In this document: positions 33,798 through 42,513 of the stretch, piece by piece
Layout: each line of letters starts with the position of its first letter
Numbering within the stretch: position 1 is the first letter of the stretch
Origin: an uncultured Eubacteriales bacterium
GTDB lineage: Bacteria > Bacillota > Clostridia > Oscillospirales > Acutalibacteraceae
Length of the DNA: 64,000 nucleotides
NCBI GenBank assembly: GCA_934457115.1
Contig: CAKSHI010000004.1
Span: 52,362 to 116,361, forward strand
Direction of reading: 5' to 3'
Made by a program: the position numbers and the translations under genes
Notes under the pieces: generated by a model
Databases searched by the model: none
The model's input: the letters and a program-made list of their open reading frames with translations, nothing else
Told to the model about the DNA's origin: nothing

Positions 33798-34304
33798 TTG
33801 GCTAGAATTGACGCAAATTCAATAAGTGATGTGGATTATAAAGAACGTGTAGTTGCTATAAACCGTGTATCCAAGACTGTTAAAGGCGGACGTATTTTTA
33901 AGTTTGCTGCTTTAATCGTTGTAGGAGACGGCAAAGGACTAGTAGGCTTTGGAATTGGAAAGTCAGGGGAAGTTCCTGATGCAATTCGCAAAGGTATAGA
34001 AGAAGCTAAGAAAAATCTTATAAGAGTTTCTCTAAAAGGTTCAACAATTCCGCACGAGATTACAGGAATCTACGGAGCAGGTAAAGTATTATTAAAACCT
34101 GCAGCACCCGGTACCGGAGTTATCGCAGGCGGTCCTGTCCGTGCAGTTGTCGAAGTAGCAGGAATAAGAGATATAAGAACAAAAGCTTTACGTTCAAACA
34201 ACCCATGCAATGTTGTTAGAGCAACGCTAGAAGGTTTATCAAAATTACGTACAGCCGAAGAAGTTGCAGCAGTACGTGGTAAGTCGGCAGACGAAATATT
34301 ATAA
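33798..34304 (+). CDS. rpsE: Ribosomal protein S5
   Basis: This 168-residue protein of the decoding region contains ERVVAINRVSKTVKGGR and VGDGKGLVGFGIGKSGEVP. The TTG at 33798 is eight bases after AGGAGG; upstream in-frame codons lie within rplR. Confidence 0.97.
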   Translation: MARIDANSISDVDYKERVVAINRVSKTVKGGRIFKFAALIVVGDGKGLVGFGIGKSGEVPDAIRKGIEEAKKNLIRVSLKGSTIPHEITGIYGAGKVLLKPAAPGTGVIAGGPVRAVVEVAGIRDIRTKALRSNNPCNVVRATLEGLSKLRTAEEVAAVRGKSADEIL

Positions 34305-34319
34305 TGAGAGGGTAGCAAG

Positions 34320-34499
34320 ATGGCACAAATAAAAGTTAAACTTATAAAGAGCCTTATTGGCAGCAAAAAAGACCAGATTGCAACTGCCCACGCTCTTGGT
34401 TTGCACAAAATTGGTGACGAAAGAATCCAACCTGATAATGCGCAAACAAAAGGTAAAGTATCTAAGATAATTCACCTTGTTGAGGTGGAACAAGCGTAA
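34320..34499 (+). CDS. rpmD: Ribosomal protein L30
   Basis: This short gene encodes a 59-residue protein. It begins MAQIKVKLIKSLIGSKKDQI and has the core ALGLHKIGDE, the family pattern. Its position between rpsE and rplO is the conserved one. GAGAGG precedes the ATG. Confidence 0.95.
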   Translation: MAQIKVKLIKSLIGSKKDQIATAHALGLHKIGDERIQPDNAQTKGKVSKIIHLVEVEQA

Positions 34500-34517
34500 A
34501 CAAGGAGGTGCAAGTAA

Positions 34518-34958
34518 ATGAATCTGAACGAACTTTCACCGGCAGTTGGCTCAAGAAAAGAATCTAAGCGCATCGGAAGAGGCCATGGTTCAGGCCAAGG
34601 TAAAACTGCAGGAAAAGGACATAAAGGTCAAAAAGCAAGAGCAGGCAGAGGTATGCGTCCTGGTTTTGAAGGTGGTCAAATGCCTCTTCAAAGACGTATT
34701 CCAAAGAGAGGATTCAACAATATCTTCGCTAAGAAAATAGTAGCTGTTAACGTAAATGCATTAAATGCATTTGAAGATGGTGCAACTATCGATTCAGCTG
34801 CTATGATCAAAGCCGGAATCATAAAAAAAGAAAATGATGGAATTAAAATTATAGGAAATGGAAAGCTAGACCGTAAATTAACTGTCAAAGCTGCTGCTTT
34901 TTCTGAATCTGCAAAAAGTAAAATTGAAGCAGCTGGCGGAAAAGCAGAGGTGATCTAA
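34518..34958 (+). CDS. rplO: Ribosomal protein L15
   Basis: This 146-residue protein contains the Gly/Lys-rich N-terminus (RIGRGHGSGQGKTAGKGHKG) and GFEGGQMPLQRRIPKRGF. Its stop is directly followed by the secY TTG start. Confidence 0.98.
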   Translation: MNLNELSPAVGSRKESKRIGRGHGSGQGKTAGKGHKGQKARAGRGMRPGFEGGQMPLQRRIPKRGFNNIFAKKIVAVNVNALNAFEDGATIDSAAMIKAGIIKKENDGIKIIGNGKLDRKLTVKAAAFSESAKSKIEAAGGKAEVI

Positions 34959-36284
34959 TTGTTTAAGACAATTCAGAACGCATGGAGGATTCCTGATCTT
35001 AGAAAAAAGATTTTATTTACCTTAATGGTAATAATCGTTTTTAGAATCGGTGCGGTTATACCGGTACCGTTTCTAAATGTTGCGGCATTGCAAGGACTAA
35101 TGGAAAGTGTTAATGAAAGCGGCAATATGCTTGCTTATCTAAATACACTTTCCGGCGGTGCTTTCGCCAATGCGACACTTTTCGCTATGTCAGTAACACC
35201 GTATATTAATGCTTCAATTATTATGCAGTTACTTACAGTTGCAATTCCTCCTTTGGAGAGAATGGCAAAAGAAGGCGAAGAGGGAAGAAAAAGAATTGCA
35301 ACTATAACCAGATATGCGACAGTAGTTTTAGGCCTTATCCAGGGTACAGGTTATTATCTATATCTTAGAAACAGCAGGTTTGAAGGCAAATCTATTGTTA
35401 TGTACACAAATGGCTGGGAATCTGTTTTCACAGCAATTGCAATAATTATGGTATTTACCGCAGGTACTGCTATGATGATGTGGCTTGGTGAACAAATTAA
35501 CCAAAAAGGTATTGGAAACGGTATTTCTATATTACTATTTGCGGGTATCGTATCAAGAATGCCTTCTATGATAGGAAAACTTGTAGCTTACTTCCGTTTA
35601 GCAATGGAGAGTCCTTCTACAAGTGGAAAATATTATTTCCTAGTTCCGCTATTTGTTGTTTTGTTCTTAGCAGTTATCGTAGTCGTTGTTTTCATGAACG
35701 ATGCGGAAAGACGTATTCCTGTTCAATACGCTAAGCGTGTTGTTGGAAGAAAAATGTATGGCGGTCAAAGCAGCCATATTCCAATAAAAGTAGGTCTAGC
35801 AGGAGTAATGCCTATTATTTTTGCAAGTTCTATATTATCAATACCGGATACAATCAATCTTTTTGTAAATCCAACAGGAGTTTGGAAGACAATTCTAGAC
35901 GCTTGTTCATCCGATGGATGGGTATATTCTATAGTTTACTTCTTATTGATTATAATGTTTGCATACTTCTATGTTACAATACAGTATAATCCAATAGAAA
36001 TGGCGAACAATCTTCGTCAAAATAATGGAACAATTCCGGGAATCAGACCAGGAAGACCAACAGCTGAATTTATTTCAAAAATTCTTTCAAAGATCACCTT
36101 ACTTGGTGCATTATTCTTAGCCTTTATAGCTTTACTTCCGATTATCTTCGGAGCTACAACAGGTATGAGAAATATGTCTTTAGGAGGAACTTCTTTAATA
36201 ATTCTTGTTGGTGTTGCTCTTGAAACTGTTAAACAAATGGAATCTCAAATGATGATGCGTCATTATAAAGGTTTCTTGGATTAA
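34959..36284 (+). CDS. secY: Protein translocase subunit SecY
   Basis: This 441-residue membrane protein forms the Sec translocation channel. Ten hydrophobic helices can be followed, with the lateral-gate helix 2 region (TLFAMSVTPYINASIIMQLL) and the conserved cytosolic loop QNNGTIPGIRPGRPT. The TTG at 34959 directly follows the rplO stop, with GAGGTG upstream. It is needed for dacA, the sortase substrate and the lipoprotein encoded elsewhere in this window. Confidence 0.98.
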   Translation: MFKTIQNAWRIPDLRKKILFTLMVIIVFRIGAVIPVPFLNVAALQGLMESVNESGNMLAYLNTLSGGAFANATLFAMSVTPYINASIIMQLLTVAIPPLERMAKEGEEGRKRIATITRYATVVLGLIQGTGYYLYLRNSRFEGKSIVMYTNGWESVFTAIAIIMVFTAGTAMMMWLGEQINQKGIGNGISILLFAGIVSRMPSMIGKLVAYFRLAMESPSTSGKYYFLVPLFVVLFLAVIVVVVFMNDAERRIPVQYAKRVVGRKMYGGQSSHIPIKVGLAGVMPIIFASSILSIPDTINLFVNPTGVWKTILDACSSDGWVYSIVYFLLIIMFAYFYVTIQYNPIEMANNLRQNNGTIPGIRPGRPTAEFISKILSKITLLGALFLAFIALLPIIFGATTGMRNMSLGGTSLIILVGVALETVKQMESQMMMRHYKGFLD

Positions 36285-36311
36285 TGGTTTTAGTAAAGAG
36301 GGGATTAATTA

Positions 36312-36944
36312 ATGAAAATTATTTTGTTGGGTGCACCGGGAGCAGGAAAAGGTACACAGGCTGAAAAGATTTGTGATTATCTTTCCATTCCCGCAATTTC
36401 GACAGGAAATATTATTCGTGAAGCGTTGAAAAGCGGTTCTGAGATGGGAAAGAAAGCTAAAAGCTATCTCGATGAAGGAAAACTTCTTCCGGATGAAATT
36501 GTAATTGGTATCATCAAAGAACGTTTGCAGGATGAAGACTGCAAAAACGGTTATATTCTTGATGGTTTCCCAAGAACAATACCTCAGGCCGAGGCTCTGG
36601 ACGATATGGGAATCGATATCGACAAAGTTATAGATATTGAAGTACCTTTTGACGAAATTATCGGCAGAATGTCCGGGCGCCGTGTCTGCGAGAAGTGCGG
36701 AGCAAGTTACCACCTTGTTAACAAAAAGCCTAAGAAGGATGGAATTTGCGACAGATGCGCAGGTACCCTTGTTCAACGTAGCGATGATCACCCTGATACT
36801 GTAAAAGAGCGCTTAAGGGTATACAATGATCAAACAGCGCCGCTTAAAGACTTCTATAAAAATAAAGGTAAACTTTGTGTTATAGATAATCAAAAGGATA
36901 TTAATAGTACAACTCAAGCTATTATTAAAGCATTAGAGGCGTAA
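36312..36944 (+). CDS. adk: Adenylate kinase, zinc type
   Basis: This 210-residue enzyme interconverts ATP, ADP and AMP. P-loop GAPGAGKGTQAEK, NMP-binding DGFPRTIPQAEAL and a LID with CEKC...CDRC, the zinc-stabilised form of gram-positives. Start 27 bases after secY; map follows after 3 bases. Confidence 0.98.
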   Translation: MKIILLGAPGAGKGTQAEKICDYLSIPAISTGNIIREALKSGSEMGKKAKSYLDEGKLLPDEIVIGIIKERLQDEDCKNGYILDGFPRTIPQAEALDDMGIDIDKVIDIEVPFDEIIGRMSGRRVCEKCGASYHLVNKKPKKDGICDRCAGTLVQRSDDHPDTVKERLRVYNDQTAPLKDFYKNKGKLCVIDNQKDINSTTQAIIKALEA

Positions 36945-36947
36945 AAG

Positions 36948-37700
36948 ATGATTATATTAAAAACAAGCAAACAACTTTCTATTATGAAAGAAGCAGGCAG
37001 AATTTCTGCCAATGCCCTTAAAATTGCAGGAAAGGCAGTCGAGCCGGGGGTAACAACCTTCGAGATCGACAAAATAATCCGTAACTACATAGAAAGCATG
37101 GGAGCGAAACCCTCATTCTTGGGTTACGGTGGGTTTCCTGCAAGCGCTTGTATATCTGTAAATAATGTGGTCATCCACGGCATACCAAGCAAAAGTTGCG
37201 TCTTAAAAGAAGGCGACATCGTAAGTATAGATGTTGGAGCATGCTTTGAAGGATTTCATGGCGACAACGCATTTACATTCCCTTGTGGAAAAATAAGTGA
37301 CGAAGCTCAAGCACTTATAGACGCAACTTACCAAAGCTTGCTTTTAGGAATAGAGCAAGCCAAAAAAGGTAATAGAATAGGAGATATTTCCTATGCTGTC
37401 CAAAAGTATGCCGAGGCACGTAACTACTCGGTCGTGCGAGATTTCGTAGGGCACGGAGTAGGTGCGAAGCTGCATGAAGATCCAAGCGTACCCAATTTTG
37501 GTACTCCCGGCAGAGGCCCAAGGCTTACTTCGGGGATGACAATTGCCATCGAACCAATGATAAATGCAGGAACATATGAAGTAGAAATACTTGATGATGA
37601 ATGGACTACCGTCACAAAAGACGGAAAACTTTCCGCGCATTTTGAACACAGTGTCGCAATTACAGAAGATGGTCCGATTATTCTTACATTGGCAGATTAG
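36948..37700 (+). CDS. map: Methionine aminopeptidase, type I
   Basis: This 250-residue di-metal enzyme removes the initiator Met. Metal ligands are visible in SIDVGACFEGFHGDNAFTF (two Asp), GHGVGAKLHEDP (His) and the C-terminal Glu residues (IAIEPMI, HFEHSVAI). The gene starts three bases after adk. Its context between adk and infA is typical of Clostridia and Bacilli. Confidence 0.97.
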   Translation: MIILKTSKQLSIMKEAGRISANALKIAGKAVEPGVTTFEIDKIIRNYIESMGAKPSFLGYGGFPASACISVNNVVIHGIPSKSCVLKEGDIVSIDVGACFEGFHGDNAFTFPCGKISDEAQALIDATYQSLLLGIEQAKKGNRIGDISYAVQKYAEARNYSVVRDFVGHGVGAKLHEDPSVPNFGTPGRGPRLTSGMTIAIEPMINAGTYEVEILDDEWTTVTKDGKLSAHFEHSVAITEDGPIILTLAD

Positions 37701-37712
37701 GAGGATTCTCTT

Positions 37713-37952
37713 ATGGAAATTGTTAGAGGACTGGTGGTTCAATCTTCTGCAGGACACGATAAGGGTGACTTCTTTGTAGTTCTTAAGGAAGAAAATGATT
37801 ATGTTTTTCTTTGCAACGGTAAACGTCGAATGATTGAAAAAACAAAGAAAAAAAAATTAAAGCATATCTTCGCAACAAGAACTGTCTTGAACGAAGAAGA
37901 TTTACAAACCAATCGTAAAATCCGAAAAGCATTAAGAGAATTTAGAAAATAA
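37713..37952 (+). CDS. KOW-domain RNA-binding protein
   Basis: This 79-residue basic protein begins with a KOW-like motif (IVRGLVVQSSAGHDKGDFFV) followed by a Lys-rich segment and a charged tail. Proteins of this kind (L14e/L6e-like KOW) sit between map and infA in many Clostridia and are presumed ribosome-associated. It is 12 bases after map, with AGGAGG upstream. The precise function is unknown. Confidence 0.85.
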   Translation: MEIVRGLVVQSSAGHDKGDFFVVLKEENDYVFLCNGKRRMIEKTKKKKLKHIFATRTVLNEEDLQTNRKIRKALREFRK

Positions 37953-37989
37953 AGCTTAAGGCATAGTTTTGCAAAGGGAGGTTATTGTT

Positions 37990-38208
37990 TTGTCTAAACA
38001 AGATGTTATTGAAATTGAGGGCGTAGTTAAAGAAGCATTACCAAACACAATGTTTAAGGTGGAGCTTCCAAACGGAAAAGAAATACTTGCTCACATTTCG
38101 GGTAAACTTAGAATGAATTATATCAAGATTTTACCTGGAGATAAGGTATTATTAGAAATGTCGCCGTATGATCTTACTCGTGGGCGAATCACATGGCGAA
38201 GCAAATAG
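37990..38208 (+). CDS. infA: Translation initiation factor IF-1
   Basis: This 72-residue OB-fold factor blocks the ribosomal A site during initiation. SKQDVIEIEGVVKEALPNTM and RGRITWRSK are diagnostic. The TTG at 37990 gives the canonical length; the in-frame start at 37969 would add an atypical extension before the ribosome binding site. Confidence 0.96.
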   Translation: MSKQDVIEIEGVVKEALPNTMFKVELPNGKEILAHISGKLRMNYIKILPGDKVLLEMSPYDLTRGRITWRSK

Positions 38209-38241
38209 TAAATGTTTTTAAAAACTAGGAGGGGTATATAA

Positions 38242-38355
38242 ATGAAAGTAAGACCTTCTGTCAAAAAGATGTGCGAAAAATGCAAAGTTATAAAACGCAA
38301 AGGGAAAGTCATGGTAATTTGTGAAAACCCAAAGCATAAACAACGTCAAGGTTAA
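38242..38355 (+). CDS. rpmJ: Ribosomal protein L36
   Basis: This short gene encodes the 37-residue protein MKVRPSVKKMCEKCKVIKRK..., with the C-x2-C plus C and H residues of the zinc-binding form. AGGAGGGG precedes the ATG. Canonical location between infA and rpsM. Confidence 0.97.
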   Translation: MKVRPSVKKMCEKCKVIKRKGKVMVICENPKHKQRQG

Positions 38356-38385
38356 GACGTAATACATTATGGAGGTGTAACCAGT

Positions 38386-38754
38386 ATGGCACGTATAGCA
38401 GGAGTTGACTTGCCAAGAGATAAGAGAGTTGAAATAGGACTAACTTACATCTATGGCATAGGCCGCAAAACTGCAAACGATATCATCAAAGGAACCGGGG
38501 TTAATCCTGACACTCGTGTAAGAGACCTTACTGAAGATGATATTTCAAAATTAAGAGAATATATTGATCACAACTGTACGGTTGAAGGTGACCTTAGAAG
38601 AGATATTGCTTTTGATATAAAAAGACTTATAGAAATAGGTTGCTATCGTGGAGTTCGTCATCGTAAAGGTTTACCGGTAAGAGGCCAACGTTCTAAAACA
38701 AACGCAAGAACTCGTAAAGGCCCTAGAAAAACAATGGCAAACAAGAAGAAATAA
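38386..38754 (+). CDS. rpsM: Ribosomal protein S13
   Basis: This 122-residue protein of the 30S head contains MARIAGVDLPRDKRVEIGL and GVRHRKGLPVRGQRSKTNAR. ATG after GGAGGTG. Confidence 0.98.
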   Translation: MARIAGVDLPRDKRVEIGLTYIYGIGRKTANDIIKGTGVNPDTRVRDLTEDDISKLREYIDHNCTVEGDLRRDIAFDIKRLIEIGCYRGVRHRKGLPVRGQRSKTNARTRKGPRKTMANKKK

Positions 38755-38772
38755 AGTAAGGGAGGAATATAA

Positions 38773-39177
38773 ATGGCAGCACCAAAAGGCGCAAAGAAGA
38801 CTGCAGTACGCAGACGTCGTGAACGCAAAAACATTGAAAGTGGAGCAGTACACATTCAATCCACTTTTAATAATACAATCGTTACAATTACTGACGTTCA
38901 AGGCAACGCTGTTTCATGGGCAAGCTCCGGGGAATTAGGATTCAGAGGATCCAGAAAATCAACTCCGTTCGCAGCCCAAACAGCAGCTGAAACAGCAGCA
39001 AAAGTAGCAATGGAACACGGAATGAAAACAGTAGAGGTCTATGTTAAAGGGCCGGGTTCAGGACGTGAAGCAGCAATTCGTGCATTGCAAGCAGCAGGAC
39101 TAGAAGTGAGCATGATTAAAGATGTCACTCCAATTCCTCATAACGGATGCCGTCCTCCAAAGAGAAGACGCGTTTAG
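38773..39177 (+). CDS. rpsK: Ribosomal protein S11
   Basis: This 134-residue platform protein contains IQSTFNNTIVTITDVQGN and the C-terminal IPHNGCRPPKRRRV. AGGGAGG precedes the ATG. Confidence 0.98.
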   Translation: MAAPKGAKKTAVRRRRERKNIESGAVHIQSTFNNTIVTITDVQGNAVSWASSGELGFRGSRKSTPFAAQTAAETAAKVAMEHGMKTVEVYVKGPGSGREAAIRALQAAGLEVSMIKDVTPIPHNGCRPPKRRRV

Positions 39178-39203
39178 TAGATATTATAGGAGGTGCAGTA
39201 AGC

Positions 39204-39830
39204 ATGGCAAGATATACAGGTGCAGTATGCAGACTTTGCCGTAGAGAAGGTCAAAAGCTTTTCTTAAAAGGCGAAAGATGCTACACAAATAAATGTGCAA
39301 TTCAAAGGAGATCATATGCTCCTGGTCAACACGGCCAATCAAGAAAGAAACCTTCAGAGTACGGTTTACAGCTTAGAGCAAAGCAAATGACAAGACGTTA
39401 CTATGGAGTATTGGAAAGCCAATTTAGACATTACTATGAATTGGCAGAAAAAAGAGAAGGAAAAACCGGTGAAGCATTACTATCTATACTTGAATCAAGA
39501 TTAGATAACGTTGTTTATCGCCTAGGCTGGGCTAACTCAAGAGCCGAAGCAAGACAACTTGTTGTTCATGGTCATTTCCAAATCAATGGTAAAAGGGTTG
39601 ATATTCCTTCTTACCTAACAAAACCGGGCGAGGTTGTTTCTATTTGCGAAAAGAGCCGCTCAAATGCAAAAATTAAGGCTATATTAGAAGCTAATTCTTC
39701 TAGACCTGTTCCAAAGTGGCTTGAGAAAAATAATGAATCTTTAGAAGCAAAAATCATAGCTGTCCCAACAAGAGAAGATATCGATCTTGCAGTTGAAGAA
39801 ACATTAATCGTTGAGTTGTACTCCAAATAA
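39204..39830 (+). CDS. rpsD: Ribosomal protein S4, zinc type
   Basis: This 208-residue assembly-initiating protein contains MARYTGAVCRLCRREGQKLF with four Cys near the N-terminus, the zinc-binding form, and an S4 RNA-binding domain (SRLDNVVYRLGWANSRAEAR). The ATG at 39204 follows AGGAGG; an upstream in-frame start lies within rpsK. Confidence 0.97.
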   Translation: MARYTGAVCRLCRREGQKLFLKGERCYTNKCAIQRRSYAPGQHGQSRKKPSEYGLQLRAKQMTRRYYGVLESQFRHYYELAEKREGKTGEALLSILESRLDNVVYRLGWANSRAEARQLVVHGHFQINGKRVDIPSYLTKPGEVVSICEKSRSNAKIKAILEANSSRPVPKWLEKNNESLEAKIIAVPTREDIDLAVEETLIVELYSK

Positions 39831-39859
39831 TGCTTTTTAATTAGCAGGATAAATATAAT

Positions 39860-39877
39860 GGTATTTGATAAAATACC
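39860..39877 (+). promoter_or_regulatory. Hairpin just upstream of the rpoA ribosome binding site
   Basis: GGTATTT pairs perfectly with AAATACC around GATA, ending two bases before AGGAGG. It could tune rpoA translation or mark processing; no other support. Confidence 0.35.
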
Positions 39878-39891
39878 CAGGAGGACCGTGA

Positions 39892-40845
39892 ATGATAGAA
39901 ATAGAAAAACCAAAAATAGAAATTGAAAGTCTTTCGGACGACGGAAAATACGGTAAATTTGTTGTGGAACCGCTTGAAAGAGGTTTTGGTAACACATTAG
40001 GCAACAGCCTAAGAAGAGTCCTTCTTTCATCATTACCGGGAGTTGCAGTAAAATCGATTCAAATCGATGGAGTATTGCATGAGTTTTCGACGATCCCGGG
40101 TGTTAAAGAGGATGTAGCGGAAATTGTTTTAAATATGAAAGGTCTTATCGCAAAGCTAGAAGGCGATGAAGACAAGACATTAGAAATAGACGCTATAGGA
40201 CCATGTGTAGTTACAGCAGACTCAATCAAGAGAGACAGCGATGTAGAAATACTAAATCCTGATATGCACATAGCAACTTTAAGCGATGGTGCAAAGTTTC
40301 ATATGTCTTTAACCTTGGGTAAAGGAAGAGGATATATATCTGCTGAACGCAATAAAGAATTAATGGAAGAAAACGTAATTGGTATTTTGCCGATAGATTC
40401 CATATATACACCGGTACTAAAAGTAAATTATAATGTAGAAAACACTCGTGTTGGTCAAATTACAGACTTTGATAAGTTATCTTTAGAAGTTTGGACCAAC
40501 GGTGTAATTACCGCTAGAGAAGCAGTATCACTTTCATCTAAGGTACTTATAGAACACTTAAATCTATTTGTTAATCTTTCAGACAAGGATTATGATACTG
40601 AAATTATGGTTGTTACTGACAACAAAAAGAATGAATCAGTACTAGGCATGACAATTGAAGAATTGGATTTATCAGTACGTTCATTCAATTGTTTAAAACG
40701 TGCCGGAATTAATACAGTTGAGGATTTAATCACCAAGTCTGAAGAAGAAATGATGAAGGTCCGCAACTTAGGACGTAAATCTCTTGAAGAAGTTATACTT
40801 AAACTAAAAGAGTTAGGCTTTGATTTCCCAAGAGGAGAAGAATAA
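39892..40845 (+). CDS. rpoA: RNA polymerase alpha subunit
   Basis: This 317-residue subunit nucleates RNA polymerase assembly. The N-terminal domain has GFGNTLGNSLRRVLLSSLPG and the C-terminal domain RSFNCLKRAGINTVEDL, which contacts UP elements and activators. It is the penultimate gene of the superoperon. Confidence 0.98.
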   Translation: MIEIEKPKIEIESLSDDGKYGKFVVEPLERGFGNTLGNSLRRVLLSSLPGVAVKSIQIDGVLHEFSTIPGVKEDVAEIVLNMKGLIAKLEGDEDKTLEIDAIGPCVVTADSIKRDSDVEILNPDMHIATLSDGAKFHMSLTLGKGRGYISAERNKELMEENVIGILPIDSIYTPVLKVNYNVENTRVGQITDFDKLSLEVWTNGVITAREAVSLSSKVLIEHLNLFVNLSDKDYDTEIMVVTDNKKNESVLGMTIEELDLSVRSFNCLKRAGINTVEDLITKSEEEMMKVRNLGRKSLEEVILKLKELGFDFPRGEE

Positions 40846-40886
40846 AATCTTTGTATGACCAAAGTGTAAAGGAGTGAATATTTTCG

Positions 40887-41228
40887 ATGCCAGGAACAAG
40901 AAAGCTCGGAAGAGACACTGCTCATAGAACTGCTATGCTAAGAGCTATGGTTACTTTTCTATTAGAAAATGGAAAAATTGAAACCACAATATCTAGAGCT
41001 AAAGAAGTCCGTTCTTTAACTGAAAAGATGATAACATTAGCAAAGGAAAACAATTTACACAATAAGCGTATGGCTCTTGCTTTCATTACGAAAGAAGATG
41101 TTGTTAAAAAGCTATTTGATGAAATTGCTCCTAAATACGCTGATAGAAACGGTGGATATACTCGTATAAGTAAGTTAGGTCCTCGCCGTGGAGACGCAGC
41201 AGAAATGGCAATCATTGAGCTAATATAA
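40887..41228 (+). CDS. rplQ: Ribosomal protein L17
   Basis: This 113-residue protein contains RKLGRDTAHRTAMLRAMVT and the end YTRISKLGPRRGDAAEMAII. It closes the superoperon and is followed by a strong terminator. The cbiO/ecf genes that often follow in Bacillota are absent here. Confidence 0.97.
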   Translation: MPGTRKLGRDTAHRTAMLRAMVTFLLENGKIETTISRAKEVRSLTEKMITLAKENNLHNKRMALAFITKEDVVKKLFDEIAPKYADRNGGYTRISKLGPRRGDAAEMAIIELI

Positions 41229-41236
41229 ATTAAAAT

Positions 41237-41280
41237 AACACCCGGAACTCATTAGTTTGAGAACCGGGTGTTGTTTTGTT
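41237..41280 (+). terminator. Terminator of the ribosomal superoperon
   Basis: AACACCCGG (41237-41245) pairs with CCGGGTGTT (41264-41272), then GTTTTGTTT. Confidence 0.88.
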
Positions 41281-41398
41281 TGTAGGTTATTAAAGGGTAG
41301 TGGTATGATGTCACGTAATATACCAATAAATTTTGTTGTAACACATTTGGCGTGTTTTTAATATGATATATTGAACAACATAAAAGGAGGAAAACAAT

Positions 41399-41548
41399 AT
41401 GTGTAACAATAATGGATTCTTTGGTGGTAATAACTGTACTTGGGTGATCGTTCTTATATTAATTCTATGCTGCTGCTGCGGTGGAAATGACAACGGTAAC
41501 AATGGTTGTGGCTGTGGCTGTAACAACAACAATGATTGCTGCTGCTAA
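41399..41548 (+). CDS. Cys-rich miniprotein, spore-coat-like (YjcZ-type)
   Basis: This 49-residue protein has 12 Cys. It has a short Asn/Gly N-terminus, a hydrophobic helix (TWVIVLILIL), a CCCC cluster, then CGCGC and a terminal CCC. Small proteins of this layout (YjcZ-like, annotated as sporulation or high-Cys proteins) are common in spore-forming Bacillota. AAAGGAGG lies upstream at good spacing. Upstream bases 41341-41368 resemble a mother-cell SigK promoter (AC, 17 bases, then AATATGATA), which would fit a late coat protein, though the match is loose. A strong hairpin terminator follows. Confidence 0.75.
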   Translation: MCNNNGFFGGNNCTWVIVLILILCCCCGGNDNGNNGCGCGCNNNNDCCC

Positions 41549-41565
41549 TTATTAAGTTACTCTAA

Positions 41566-41602
41566 AAAGGGCCCCCAACTAGTATAAAGTTGGGGGCCCT
41601 TT
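41566..41602. terminator. Terminator between the Cys-rich miniprotein and the sortase operon
   Basis: A perfect 15-bp stem (41566-41580 with 41588-41602; GC-rich core GGGCCCCC) lies between convergent genes. A and T runs flank both sides. Confidence 0.85.
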
Positions 41603-41632
41603 GGATATTTAAGAGTTTATTTTTATTCTTTA

Positions 41633-42511
41633 TTAGGCGTTTGAATCGTCATTATTAGATTCATGTTTCTTCTTTGTTACAGCATTTCTTCTTTGAACAT
41701 AAAGAAAAATGCAAACACTTAAGATTATGAGACACAACAATATTATATAAATAAAATGGTACAATACGTTGTTAGCGTATGACACTGCAAAATCATACAT
41801 AGATTTAGCGGTAATACCGACTTTCTCGATTTTATGTGATGCGAATCCTGCAATTGGTATTGGTAACAGCATTAAAATACAAGCTGATATTGAATATATA
41901 CAATTTCTTATAGCTATGTGCTTCCACTTATTGATTAGGAATAATACAGAGCCTAAAACTAACGTAAATACCGTTAAAACACTAAGCATAATTGTACATA
42001 CCTTATTGAGTTTATATAGGTAAGTGGATACTTGTTCTGCAAACATAAAGCTTATGTGATTAGAGTAAACTGCAGCACATTTTTTTTCTAATGTGTGTAT
42101 AGCTTGTTTACTTTCGTCTGTCACAGTGATTCCCTTGGCATTAGCATAATTCATAAATGTAGTGTCGAGAGAAGCCACTAATTCAGAAGTATCTACCTTA
42201 GGTGCAGTGTTTGAGTAAACATCAAGTACATATTTGTTTACATCATTTTCTAATGTTTTTTTAGGAATGATATCTTCAAATATACTACTGTCAAATCCAC
42301 TCGCTGAACCTAAAGAAACAAACTCATTTTCAATTTCCTTGGAAATAGTTGTATAGTAATCGCTTACGTTTAAGATTTTAACTGCGAATTTATAGTTAAA
42401 GACAGTATTATGTAATACTATAAGTATGGAAGATGAGAATAGGGACGCCGTAATAAGAAAAGAGAAGAGCAATGATATTATTTTTATCATAGTCGATTTT
42501 TTTCTATGCAT
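41633..42511 (-). CDS. Membrane protein of the sortase operon
   Basis: This 292-residue protein has one N-terminal membrane helix (about residues 10-33), an extracytoplasmic segment of roughly 135 polar residues, and three more helices (about 175-195, 203-225 and 248-270) before a basic, Asn/Asp-rich tail. I recognise no domain. It is the last gene of a three-gene minus-strand operon, two bases after the sortase. Its location suggests a helper in surface display or a companion of the sortase substrate. Confidence 0.8.
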   Translation of the reverse strand: MHRKKSTMIKIISLLFSFLITASLFSSSILIVLHNTVFNYKFAVKILNVSDYYTTISKEIENEFVSLGSASGFDSSIFEDIIPKKTLENDVNKYVLDVYSNTAPKVDTSELVASLDTTFMNYANAKGITVTDESKQAIHTLEKKCAAVYSNHISFMFAEQVSTYLYKLNKVCTIMLSVLTVFTLVLGSVLFLINKWKHIAIRNCIYSISACILMLLPIPIAGFASHKIEKVGITAKSMYDFAVSYANNVLYHFIYIILLCLIILSVCIFLYVQRRNAVTKKKHESNNDDSNA

Positions 42512-42513
42512 AT

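Noticed and set aside
41311..41532. 73-codon minus-strand frame opposite the Cys-rich miniprotein
   Set aside because: It is an antisense shadow of the TGC/GGT-rich codons; it lacks a ribosome binding site, while the plus-strand gene has AAAGGAGG.
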